Source: Rikenellaceae bacterium | GTDB lineage: Bacteria > Bacteroidota > Bacteroidia > Bacteroidales > Rikenellaceae | Assembly (NCBI GenBank): GCA_031286025.1 | Contig: JAITVB010000073.1 | Coordinates: 1-11,753 of the forward strand | Length of the DNA: 11,753 bases | Reading direction: 5' to 3' | Shown here: piece after piece, positions 4,811-11,753 of the stretch | Layout: every line of letters starts with the position of its first letter | Position numbering within the stretch: position 1 is the stretch's first letter | The notes under the pieces: model-generated | The model's database searches: none | What the model was told of the DNA's origin: nothing | Seen by the model: the letters and a program-made list of their open reading frames with translations, nothing else | Made by a program: the position numbers and the translations under genes

Positions 4811-5755
4811 TCAGTCCGTCTCCGCCGTGCCTAAAGACAATGAGTCGGAGAGCGAAGAAACCGATGAGGAAGACGCCTCGGCCGACTGGGCGGTAACGGT
4901 CGTCCCGTCCGGGATCTGAACGACCATAAACCCGGTCATTGTCTTGACGCTCTGCAGGTAATCCTGTAACGTGCTATCGGTAATGACCACTTGTTTAGCG
5001 TTCGACGAGGCGTGCATAAAGTGGGCTTTGCCGTTTTCCTTATAAATGAATCCGCAGTGGGTGATATCCATCATGCCGGACGTGGTGCTGCCGATCACAT
5101 AGCCGTTTTCGAGCCATGGTTGCAGGCTGTCGGCCTTTTCGCGCGGGATCGAATACATTTTGTGACTGCTCATCGCCTTTTCGAACCGGGTGATCACGGG
5201 GATGAATTCGGGATTGTTGACCAACTGACGATAGTTTTTCGATACACGGGTCATCATATTGACCTCGATCGGATACGGGTCGCCCCCGAGCAGCGGAGTA
5301 ATGTCCACGGCGCGGCCGCTAATGGTTTTGTCCCAGATCCAGTCGCTGAAATAGTGGAGGCGCGAGGTGAAATCGATCAGGTTGCCCCCGCGGTAACGCA
5401 ACTCGCGCAGCCGGTCGCAATAGTACGAAAAGGTCATCGAGTCGGATTTCACGGTCTGGGCCAGGGCGATGGTCGTTTCAACAAAGGTCACGCAGTCAAG
5501 TCCGCGCAGGTTGACGATCAACGCTTCGGGTTCGCACTCCTCAAGCGTGAAATTGACATAAGGCGTGCCGACAAAATATTCTCCGGTTCGGGCAATGAGT
5601 TCGCCCATCGACAGGTCCTTTTGGCCCTTGAATTTTTCGATATATCGGTCGAAAAGTTCGATATCCTGCGGGGTGTAATGCACTTTGGGCAGCGTCTGAC
5701 CGAAAGCCAAGGCCGACAAACCGGCAAGCAACAGGGTAAAGAAGATTTTTTTCAT
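4811..5755 (-). CDS. Secreted DUF1460 (NlpC/P60-like) putative cell-wall amidase
   Basis: This encodes a 314-residue protein. Residues 1-19 are a Sec signal peptide (MKKIFF...ALAFG, cleavage near Q20). The body matches the DUF1460 family (PF07313), which adopts an NlpC/P60-like papain fold and is predicted to cleave cell-wall peptides. Visible key residues are C88 in NLRGLDCVTFVE, the likely nucleophile, and H233 in DITHCGFIYKENGKAHFMHASS, the likely base; H248 is nearby. The middle carries the family-like YRGGNLIDFTSRLHYFSDWI stretch. The last 25 residues or so form a low-complexity Ser-rich tail. The ATG at 5755 is 15 bases after the rmuC stop, so the gene is probably cotranscribed with rmuC. 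It would act in the periplasm on peptidoglycan fragments; the exact bond is not shown by the sequence. Confidence 0.88.
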   Translation of the reverse strand: MKKIFFTLLLAGLSALAFGQTLPKVHYTPQDIELFDRYIEKFKGQKDLSMGELIARTGEYFVGTPYVNFTLEECEPEALIVNLRGLDCVTFVETTIALAQTVKSDSMTFSYYCDRLRELRYRGGNLIDFTSRLHYFSDWIWDKTISGRAVDITPLLGGDPYPIEVNMMTRVSKNYRQLVNNPEFIPVITRFEKAMSSHKMYSIPREKADSLQPWLENGYVIGSTTSGMMDITHCGFIYKENGKAHFMHASSNAKQVVITDSTLQDYLQSVKTMTGFMVVQIPDGTTVTAQSAEASSSSVSSLSDSLSLGTAETD

Positions 5756-5770
5756 AACGCGACACTCCCT

Positions 5771-7120
5771 TTATTCGTTGTTTTCTTCGGTATCGTCGTT
5801 GTCCGGGTCTTCCCCGGCGGCGCTTGCGGCGAGTCTCTTTTTACCACGCACGCCCAACTGTTGGAGCTGTTCGACCTGGCGGATCAGATTGCCTTTGCCT
5901 TCGCTGAGTTGCTTCATCGCGTCGGTATAGGCTTCGTCGGTGCGGTGCAATTGGTCGCCGATGCGTCGCATACTGTCAACGAATCCTGCAAATTTATCGT
6001 ATAACTGCCCCCCGCGTTTGGCGATTTCGAGGGCGTTGCGGTTCTGGTATTCGCGGCTCCAAAGGTCGGCCAGTAACTTGAGCGAGGTGATCAGGTTCGT
6101 CGGGCTGATCACCACCACCTTGCGGGCGTAGGCGTAGTTCCACAACTCGTGGTCTTGCTGCATCGCGGCAACATAGGCCGGTTCGTTGGGAATAAACATC
6201 ATCACAAAATCGAGCGAACCGACATATCGTTGGTAATTCTTCTGTCCCAGTTCGTCAACGTGGCGGCGCACCGAAGCAGCGTGGCGGGCCAGTGCAGCGC
6301 GGCACTCGTCCGGATCGTCGCTCTCCATGTAACGCACATAATCGGTAAGCGACACCTTCGAGTCGATCACCACCTTACGGTCGTCAGGGTAACGCACCAC
6401 CGCATCGGGAATCATCCGGCGCCCCTCATCGCTGACAAGCGTTCGGTCGGCATCGTCCCGCAGGCTTTCCTGCAAAAAATACTCCTCATTTTTACGCAGG
6501 CCCGAACGTTCGAGAATGCTTTCGAGGATCATTTCGCCCCAGTTGCCCTGAGTTTTCGAATTGCCGCGCAGGGCGTTGGTTAGGGCGTTGGCTTCGTCGC
6601 TGATGCGCTGATTAGCCTGCACGAGACGCTCGACTTCGCGTCCTAACGAAAAGCGTTCTTTCGATTCGCGGTCGTATACCTCTTCGACTTTCTTTCGAAA
6701 TTTTTCGAGGTTTTCGTCGAGGGGCTTCAGAATGTTCGAGATATTCTCCTGGTTGACCTGGATGAATTTTTTGCTTTTTTCTTCGAGGATGCGGTTGGCG
6801 ATGTTTTCGAATTCCAACTGGAATTGTTTGCGGATCTCCTCGATCTCGGCCTTTTGGTTGTCGATTTTTTCCTGCAAGGCACGGTTGGTGGCGGTCGACT
6901 CGCCAGCGGCGCGAGCGTGGGCGGTGAGTTCGGTCTCCTTGGCCGCAAGGCGGGTGGAGAGTTCGGCTTCACGAGCCGCGAAGCGCGATTCGGCTTCGGC
7001 GGCCACACGGCGCAGTTCTTCGATCCGGCGCACATAGCCGCTGCCGCTCGACCGCACAACGAACCACATCGCTCCGAAGCCGACCGCCAACCCCAAAATC
7101 AAAAATACTGCCGAAACCAT
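5771..7120 (-). CDS. rmuC: RmuC-family DNA recombination / nuclease-like protein
   Basis: This encodes a 449-residue protein. Residues about 3-22 form an N-terminal membrane anchor (MVSAVFLILGLAVGFGAMWFVV), followed by a long coiled coil to about residue 165, rich in E, A, R and K. The RmuC core follows: GNSKTQGNWGEMILESILERSGL (187-209), then PDAVVRYPDDRKVVIDSKVSLTDY (238-261), whose D...DSK pattern recalls PD-(D/E)xK nuclease folds, then FVMMFIPNEPAY and VVVISPTNLITSLK. Length and layout are usual for RmuC. In E. coli, RmuC limits inversion at short inverted repeats; the enzymatic activity is inferred. The C-terminus is acidic (DPDNDDTEENNE). It is the first gene of a two-gene unit with the DUF1460 gene, and a -7-like element lies 65 bases upstream. 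Confidence 0.93.
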   Translation of the reverse strand: MVSAVFLILGLAVGFGAMWFVVRSSGSGYVRRIEELRRVAAEAESRFAAREAELSTRLAAKETELTAHARAAGESTATNRALQEKIDNQKAEIEEIRKQFQLEFENIANRILEEKSKKFIQVNQENISNILKPLDENLEKFRKKVEEVYDRESKERFSLGREVERLVQANQRISDEANALTNALRGNSKTQGNWGEMILESILERSGLRKNEEYFLQESLRDDADRTLVSDEGRRMIPDAVVRYPDDRKVVIDSKVSLTDYVRYMESDDPDECRAALARHAASVRRHVDELGQKNYQRYVGSLDFVMMFIPNEPAYVAAMQQDHELWNYAYARKVVVISPTNLITSLKLLADLWSREYQNRNALEIAKRGGQLYDKFAGFVDSMRRIGDQLHRTDEAYTDAMKQLSEGKGNLIRQVEQLQQLGVRGKKRLAASAAGEDPDNDDTEENNE

Positions 7121-7185
7121 CTTTTCACGCTTCCCGTTTTTGCGCTGCCGGAAGCCATTCGCCGACCGACAGGCGTTATTTCTGA

Positions 7186-7193
7186 CAAAAATA
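7186..7193 (-). promoter_or_regulatory. Candidate -7 element for rmuC
   Basis: TATTTTTG on the minus strand fits TAnnTTTG, 65 bases before the rmuC ATG. No good -33 element is found at the right distance, so support is limited. Confidence 0.35.
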
Positions 7194-7287
7194 GTGAATC
7201 AACCGAAATAAACCATTGGTTTTGCATCAAAGATTACACTATTAAAGCGTAAATCTTGTGCTTCCCGGAAAAAACGGTTGAAGCCAT

Positions 7288-7314
7288 CCGCTTTAGTCGT
7301 TTCATAAAAAGCGG
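7288..7314 (-). terminator. Weak hairpin downstream of phoR
   Basis: CCGCTTT (7288-7294) pairs with AAAGCGG (7308-7314) around 13 bases, about 60 bases past the phoR stop. A T6 run lies 12 bases further along the minus strand, not directly after the stem, so this is only a possible end of the pho cluster transcript. The rest of 7121-7375 shows no believable gene. Confidence 0.3.
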
Positions 7315-7375
7315 TAAAGTTGTTGTCCCGATGCGGTTTCGCGGGGGAGGCGGCCAAGTCGAATAGAAAAGAGGC

Positions 7376-9076
7376 TTACTTATGTAACTGAAACAGAAAT
7401 TCCAGTCCGCCCTCTTTTCTGTTTTTTGCGACAATAGTCCCTTTGTGAAAGGCAACGGCATTCTTTACGATGGACAAACCCAAGCCCGAACCGCCCGTAT
7501 CGCGGGTACGCCCCTCGTTAATCCGGTAAAAACGCTCGAATAAACGGCTCAAATGGCTTTTGTCGGGAATGCCTGTGCCTGTATCATAAAAGGAAAAATA
7601 GTAGAAGCTCCTGTCCTCGTTATATTGGTTGATCCGGATTTTCACATTTTCACCCGCATAGCGTATAGCGTTATCCGTCAGGTTGCGGAAAACGGAATAC
7701 AGCAGGTTGGCATTTCCTTTTATTTCCAACTTTTCCGGAATATCCCAGTGCATATCCATCTTTTTCTCCCGCAACGGAACGGATAACTCGCGCTTCAGGG
7801 ATTCAAGCAGTTGACGGATATTGACCGTACCCATGTTAAACGATTGCGGCACTTCTTCCATTTTAGTGATAAGTCCCATATCCTGAATCAGTTCCGAAAG
7901 CAAAATGGTCTGATTGTATGCCTGCGCGATGAAATGATGTTTCTTTTCTTCGTCCAACGGCTGTTCCAATACGGTTTCGAGATATCCGCGTATGCTTGTT
8001 ACCGGAGTACGTAGCTCGTGGGCGATATTACCTGTCATCTCTTGTTTCAGCTGCCGGGTTTTTTCCTGTTTGGTGATATCGTTCAAAATAACCTCAAAGC
8101 TTCTGTTTTTAAATATATTGACCCGCAACAAGAATATTTTTCCCTGTCTTTGTATCTGTGATTCAAAATAATCGGTTTGATTCCCGGATATAAACCGGTT
8201 CATTTCATCGAACACGGCATCGGTAAACACAGCCGAAAGCACACTGCCGGATTCGTCCGTCAGCGTGTTGAGGTATCGCATGAACAGTCCGTTATAAAAT
8301 TCGACCTCTTTGTCGGCGGAAAAAAAGCATATTCCTTCTTCCGAACTGTGAACGTGCTGTAATAATTTTTCCCGCTCCGAGTCCGCTTCCTTTTTGCTTT
8401 CTTTGAGCAGACGGTAGTTCTCGGTAATTCTCATCCCGATCTCACCCAGTTCGTTATTCGGGAAATGGAATTTTCTGTCGGAGTTTATGGCAAAATCCCG
8501 AAGTTGCCGGATGAACTTCCCGAAATGGTCGGCAATCATATTCATCAGCAAAAGCATGGCGGCAAACAATCCGACGATGAAATAGAGAAAGGCGTTGTCC
8601 GGCTCCAGGAAGCGCTGTGTTTGTATGTCGTAGGGCAATGCCACGCGGATATAGCGGTTCCCGAACTTTTTGGCATAATACAAATACGCGCGGCTGTCGG
8701 ACGACGATGTGCGAATGTCCGTTCCTTTCCCGTTTCCCGATGCGCTGACAATTTCGGGACGTCCGGCATGGTTTTCCAGTTTCGACAAATCTCGTATGAA
8801 ATTATCGAACAGCACATTCCCTTGTTTGTCTATCAGGCTCAGGCGCAGGTTTTGAGGGAACGACACGATCAAACTGTCCAAAACAGGCACATGGTTCCCG
8901 TTTTTGCTTAACAGTCCGGCATTGACTATTTCGGCATAGGCATCCAGTTTCTCCTCCAACGCCTCGGTCTTGAACCGCTTTTCCCGCGATTGTTCAAAAA
9001 CGACTATTCCGCCTGTAAAAACGGCGAAAATGACTGCAAAACACAGGAACAGTCTTTGTTTGTAACTTAATTTCAT
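7376..9076 (-). CDS. phoR: PhoR-type sensor histidine kinase of the phosphate regulon
   Basis: This encodes a 566-residue membrane kinase. Transmembrane segments lie at about 8-27 and 162-181, enclosing a periplasmic domain of about 130 residues. Next come a HAMP/linker helix (about 185-240) and a PAS-like domain (about 245-335). The kinase core has the H-box IAHELRTP with H353, the N-box NLTDNAIRYAG with N469, the G1 box DTGTGIP (498-504), the F-box RLFERFYR and the G2 box GGSGLGLSIVK. All key residues are intact. The ATG at 9076 overlaps the regulator's TGA in an ATGA arrangement, so the two are translationally coupled. Position after pstA-pstB-phoU supports PhoR rather than a general kinase. 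Phosphate state is expected to reach it through Pst/PhoU; the large periplasmic domain is longer than in E. coli PhoR, which has almost none. Confidence 0.92.
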   Translation of the reverse strand: MKLSYKQRLFLCFAVIFAVFTGGIVVFEQSREKRFKTEALEEKLDAYAEIVNAGLLSKNGNHVPVLDSLIVSFPQNLRLSLIDKQGNVLFDNFIRDLSKLENHAGRPEIVSASGNGKGTDIRTSSSDSRAYLYYAKKFGNRYIRVALPYDIQTQRFLEPDNAFLYFIVGLFAAMLLLMNMIADHFGKFIRQLRDFAINSDRKFHFPNNELGEIGMRITENYRLLKESKKEADSEREKLLQHVHSSEEGICFFSADKEVEFYNGLFMRYLNTLTDESGSVLSAVFTDAVFDEMNRFISGNQTDYFESQIQRQGKIFLLRVNIFKNRSFEVILNDITKQEKTRQLKQEMTGNIAHELRTPVTSIRGYLETVLEQPLDEEKKHHFIAQAYNQTILLSELIQDMGLITKMEEVPQSFNMGTVNIRQLLESLKRELSVPLREKKMDMHWDIPEKLEIKGNANLLYSVFRNLTDNAIRYAGENVKIRINQYNEDRSFYYFSFYDTGTGIPDKSHLSRLFERFYRINEGRTRDTGGSGLGLSIVKNAVAFHKGTIVAKNRKEGGLEFLFQLHK

Positions 9077-9762
9077 AAATTGGAGGTATTAAATCGATAA
9101 CCGTAACCCGAACGGTTGCTGATGGCGGACGCATAATCGCCCAATTTTTTGCGCAGCCGCGTGATGTGTACGTCCACTGTCCGTTTGCTGATACAGGGCG
9201 CTTCTTTCCATATCCGGTCAATGAGATCTTCGCGGGAAAAAATCCTTTCGGGATTTTCGGCAAGCAGGGCGAGGATTTCAAACTCGGTTTTTGTGAGGAT
9301 TATTTTTTCACACTTGACAACCAGTTCTTTTACTTCAAGATCAATGACAACGTCGTCAAAAACGAGTTTTCGACAGGTTCTGATTTCTGCCGGTGTGCCG
9401 TTCTGCCTTTTAACGACGGCTTTTATGCGGGCGACCACCTCCTTGATGGAAAACGGTTTGGGGATGTAATCATCGCCGCCGACAGAAAACCCGGTGAGCA
9501 TATCGTTTTCGGTATCTTTGGCCGTCAAAAAAATGATCGGGATCCGGTTGCCTTCCCTCCGCAACCTTTCAGCCATTCTATAACCCGACATTCCTCCCAT
9601 CATCACATCAAGCAGGATAAGCGCAAAACCGTCGGGCAATTTTTTCAGAGCTTCTTCCGCCGAACAGGCGCATTCGACCCCGAAACCTTCGCTTTTAAGG
9701 TTAAATTCGAGTATCTCACAAATGCTCTTGTCGTCATCGACGATCAGAATCTTCTCCGGCAT
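9073..9762 (-). CDS. phoB: PhoB-type OmpR-family response regulator
   Basis: This encodes a 229-residue protein. The receiver domain (1-118) contains the acidic pair D10/D11, phospho-acceptor D52 in LILLDVMM, T80 and K102 in PKPF, all intact. The winged-helix DNA-binding domain (about 128-226) carries LTKTEFEILALLAENP, SREDLIDRIW, KRTVDVHITRLRKKL and the RSGYGYRF wing. The ATG at 9762 is supported by a GGAG about five bases upstream, a ribosome site unusual in this phylum. Phosphorylated PhoB would bind pho boxes and activate the pst genes. It follows phoU by 27 bases and overlaps phoR by four. The type is certain; the name PhoB rests on context and similarity. Confidence 0.93.
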   Translation of the reverse strand: MPEKILIVDDDKSICEILEFNLKSEGFGVECACSAEEALKKLPDGFALILLDVMMGGMSGYRMAERLRREGNRIPIIFLTAKDTENDMLTGFSVGGDDYIPKPFSIKEVVARIKAVVKRQNGTPAEIRTCRKLVFDDVVIDLEVKELVVKCEKIILTKTEFEILALLAENPERIFSREDLIDRIWKEAPCISKRTVDVHITRLRKKLGDYASAISNRSGYGYRFNTSNL

Positions 9763-9784
9763 ATTTCTCCGTATGACATTGCTG

Positions 9785-9792
9785 CAAAGTTA
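9785..9792 (-). promoter_or_regulatory. Candidate internal -7 element for phoB-phoR
   Basis: TAACTTTG on the minus strand fits TAnnTTTG, and its first three bases are the phoU stop codon (TAA). It lies 22 bases before the phoB ATG. The nearest TTG is only 14 bases upstream, shorter than the usual 19-20, so this is tentative. Confidence 0.35.
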
Positions 9793-10488
9793 ATCATAAT
9801 CGCCGACAAGGTGCTCTTCACCGCTTTTTTGTCCGTTGTGCTTCAACACCTTTGCATCGACATAGAAAACGATCTCTTCCACGATATTCCTGCAATGGTC
9901 GCCTATCCGCTCCAATTTGCGGACGACCAACAACAGTTTCAACCCGCAGCGAATATGGGCGGGATTGCCTGCCAACCAGTTCGACAGTACATCCACCGCA
10001 TTATGGTATATTTCGTCCACCTCTGCGTCTTTGGCCAGTATTTTCCCCGATATTCTGGTATTCTCCGATTCAAGGGCGACAAAACTATCGGACAGCATTC
10101 CGGCAAGTATGTCGAACATTTTTTCGATTTGCAGCTCTTCCACCACTTTCTTGTCCACCCTGTCGCAAGCGTCGTCGATCACATGGCGGGCGATCCCTGC
10201 CGAAAAATCGCCGATACGCTCCAACGTGATGCAGATCTTTATCAGTGAAAGGGCAAGCCTCAAATCTACCGCTACGGGGCTGTACAGCGCTATGAAGTTC
10301 TCGCAGTCGTTCTCTATTTTCAACTCAAAGGTATTTACACGCTTTTCGCGGCTGGCAATTTCACGCGCCAGTTCCATGTCGTTGTTCAAAAACGACTGTT
10401 TGGCCTTTCCCAGCTGGGACAATACCAACTTCCACATCTGGTTTACCTCGTCCCTAATGGATTGCATCTCCTGTTCCGTATGCTTCAT
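9790..10488 (-). CDS. phoU: PhoU, phosphate signalling regulator
   Basis: This encodes a 232-residue, all-helical protein made of two PhoU repeats. The signature metal-binding motifs are both present: TLERIGDFSAGIA (88-100) and KLERIGDHCRNIVEE (191-205), with the E-x-x-x-D ligands E90/D94 and E193/D197. PhoU is cytoplasmic, contacts PstB and PhoR, and keeps the pho response off when phosphate is plentiful. The length is close to the usual 215-240. It lies 44 bases downstream of pstB and 27 bases upstream of phoB in the same orientation. Start at the ATG at 10488 (MKHTEQEMQSIRDEV). Confidence 0.94.
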   Translation of the reverse strand: MKHTEQEMQSIRDEVNQMWKLVLSQLGKAKQSFLNNDMELAREIASREKRVNTFELKIENDCENFIALYSPVAVDLRLALSLIKICITLERIGDFSAGIARHVIDDACDRVDKKVVEELQIEKMFDILAGMLSDSFVALESENTRISGKILAKDAEVDEIYHNAVDVLSNWLAGNPAHIRCGLKLLLVVRKLERIGDHCRNIVEEIVFYVDAKVLKHNGQKSGEEHLVGDYD

Positions 10489-10532
10489 TGTCTTTTAAAT
10501 TTTCGATTTGTACAATTGTCAACGTTTTAGTT

Positions 10533-11279
10533 TTATCCGAACCTTCCCGTTATATAGTTTTGTGTCTGTTCCTTTTCCGGTTTTAAGAATATTTTTTTAG
10601 TGTCATCGTATTCTATCAGTTCTCCCAACATGAAGAATCCCGTTTTATCGCTTACCCGTGCGGCTTGTTGCATGTTGTGGGTAACGATGACGATAGTGTA
10701 ATCCTTTTTCAGATGATGGATCAGTTCCTCGATTTTTGATGTGGAAATCGGGTCGAGCGCGGAAGCCGGTTCGTCCATTAACAGAACGGATGGCGAAACG
10801 GCCAATGCACGGGCGATGCAGAGCCGTTGCTGCTGTCCGCCGGAAAGTTCAAACGCCGACTTTTTCAACTTGTCTTTTACTTCGTTCCATAGCGCTGCGG
10901 CAACCAACGATTCTTCCACCCGTTGGGAAATGAACCGACTGTCGCCCATACCGTTTACCCGCAGACCATACGCCACGTTCTCAAAGATGGATTTCGGAAA
11001 GGGATTCGGCTTCTGAAACACCATGCCCACCTTTTTGCGCAACTCGTCGACCTGAACGGATCTGCCATAGATGTTTTCTCCCTGCACCAGGCATTCGCCC
11101 ACGAGGCGCGTGCCGTCAATCAGATCGTTCATACGGTTGAACAGGCGCAGGAATGTAGATTTACCGCACCCTGAAGGGCCGATGAAAGCCGTTACCGTAT
11201 GGGCTTCCATTTTCATACTGATGTTTTTCAGCGCATGAAAATCGCCGTAATAAAAATCTATGGTCTTTGCGTCAATCAT
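10533..11279 (-). CDS. pstB: PstB, ATP-binding subunit of the phosphate importer
   Basis: This encodes a 248-residue ABC ATPase. It contains Walker [10 protein letters not shown] (34-42), Q-loop Q89 in VFQKPNPFP, the family-typical [15 protein letters not shown], the signature LSGGQQQR (145-152), Walker [13 protein letters not shown] (165-176) and the switch histidine H201 in [13 protein letters not shown]. The [11 protein letters not shown] stretch and the RLFNRMNDL segment are PstB hallmarks. It drives phosphate import through PstC/PstA using ATP. The ATG is 11 bases after the pstA stop, so cotranscription is very likely. Confidence 0.96.
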   Translation of the reverse strand: MIDAKTIDFYYGDFHALKNISMKMEAHTVTAFIGPSGCGKSTFLRLFNRMNDLIDGTRLVGECLVQGENIYGRSVQVDELRKKVGMVFQKPNPFPKSIFENVAYGLRVNGMGDSRFISQRVEESLVAAALWNEVKDKLKKSAFELSGGQQQRLCIARALAVSPSVLLMDEPASALDPISTSKIEELIHHLKKDYTIVIVTHNMQQAARVSDKTGFFMLGELIEYDDTKKIFLKPEKEQTQNYITGRFG

Positions 11280-11290
11280 TTTCCATACTG

Positions 11291-11753
11291 TCAGTTAGTC
11301 CTTACTTTTTCTCCGAAATACTGCCTTAAAAATGCCGCCAACAGGTTCATCAACAGCACAATGCTTATCAGTACAAGGGCCGTTCCATACGCAACGGGGC
11401 GCGATGCTTCGAGGTCGGTACCACTGGTTGCGATCACATATAAATGATAGGGTAATGCCATTACCTGGTCAAAGATCCCGGTCGGTAACTGGGGTAAGAA
11501 ATAGGCGGCTACCGTAAAAAGAATGGGGGCCGTTTCGCCCGAAACCCTGCCAATGGAAAGGATCAAACCGGTTGTAATATTCGGGAAAGCGGCAGGCAGC
11601 ACCACTTTGCGTATAGTTTGCAGCTTACTCGCCCCCAAGGCCCGACTGCCTGTTCTGTATGAATCGGGAACGGCCTTTAACGCTTCTTCGGTAGTGCGGA
11701 TTACCAGGGGCAATGTCAGCAAACCCAACGTCAGGGAGCCTGCCAGTATGGAA
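11291..11753 (-). CDS. pstA: PstA, phosphate permease subunit, 5' end outside the window
   Basis: The frame is open to the right edge, so only about the last 153 residues are seen; a TTG at 11728 is an internal leucine. The visible part begins [25 protein letters not shown], then [25 protein letters not shown], the EAA loop that contacts PstB, then [20 protein letters not shown], a strong PstA signature. A last transmembrane helix ([19 protein letters not shown]) and a short basic tail follow. It forms the inner-membrane channel with PstC, expected further right together with PstS. Confidence 0.95.
   Translation of the reverse strand, partial: SILAGSLTLGLLTLPLVIRTTEEALKAVPDSYRTGSRALGASKLQTIRKVVLPAAFPNITTGLILSIGRVSGETAPILFTVAAYFLPQLPTGIFDQVMALPYHLYVIATSGTDLEASRPVAYGTALVLISIVLLMNLLAAFLRQYFGEKVRTN

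Noticed and set aside
4991..6004. 337-codon + strand frame opposite the DUF1460 gene and the end of rmuC
   Set aside because: It spans two well-supported minus-strand genes, has no recognisable domain, and its composition mirrors the opposite-strand codons. It is an antisense shadow.
7237..7305. 23-codon minus-strand frame between phoR and rmuC
   Set aside because: It is too short, with no ribosome site, promoter or recognisable sequence; it overlaps a possible terminator hairpin.
9166..10248. 360-codon + strand frame opposite phoB and phoU
   Set aside because: It crosses two clearly conserved minus-strand genes and their spacer, with no domain or promoter signal of its own.
1..11753. CRISPR array, retron, toxin-antitoxin pair or insertion sequence
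   Set aside because: No regularly spaced repeats, reverse transcriptase, transposase or recognisable toxin-antitoxin pair was found. The XRE gene has no adjacent same-strand toxin partner.

Overview
The window looks like a chromosomal segment of a Bacteroidales bacterium. The genus is not certain; moderate GC with Rikenellaceae/Alistipes-like proteins is my best guess. The evidence is the repeated Bacteroidetes-type promoter layout (TTTG, about 19-20 bases, then TAnnTTTG), a tRNA gene without an encoded CCA, a lipoprotein of Bacteroidetes style, and protein families common in this phylum (DUF1460, ORF6N, the WYL_2/SH3-like family). The window divides into an accessory, phage-like left third (about 1-4440) and a housekeeping right two thirds (about 4480-11753).

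Left part, 1-4440: the 3' end of a large phage tail or host-contact protein runs off the left edge on the + strand. It ends tail to tail, with overlapping stop codons, against a small minus-strand lipoprotein. Next come an ORF6N-domain protein and a small XRE-type repressor-like protein, both on the minus strand. From an AT-rich divergent promoter region (3167-3333), carrying an inverted repeat and a direct repeat, a compact + strand operon departs. It encodes an unknown acidic protein, a WYL_2/SH3-like protein and another unknown protein, and it ends in a 30-residue stump resembling the start of a BRO-type antirepressor. A terminator and the 3' end of a tRNA-Ser(UGA) gene follow. This arrangement fits the lysogeny/early-control end of a prophage or related element lying on the 3' side of the tRNA. 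No integrase or att repeat is visible in the window, so the boundary is inferred.

Right part, 4480-11753, all on the minus strand: tRNA-Ser with a strong promoter; then, in transcription order from the right edge, pstA (partial), pstB, phoU, a PhoB-type regulator and a PhoR-type kinase. These form one closely spaced cluster for phosphate uptake and phosphate sensing. PstA/PstB import phosphate, PhoU links transporter state to the kinase, and PhoR/PhoB control transcription. After a 255-base gap follow rmuC and a secreted DUF1460 amidase-like protein, 15 bases apart and probably cotranscribed.

The most interesting part is the divergent control region and the small unknown genes next to it (3167-4363). 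It resembles a lysis/lysogeny-type switch, but this is inference from architecture. I do not see a clearly new system.
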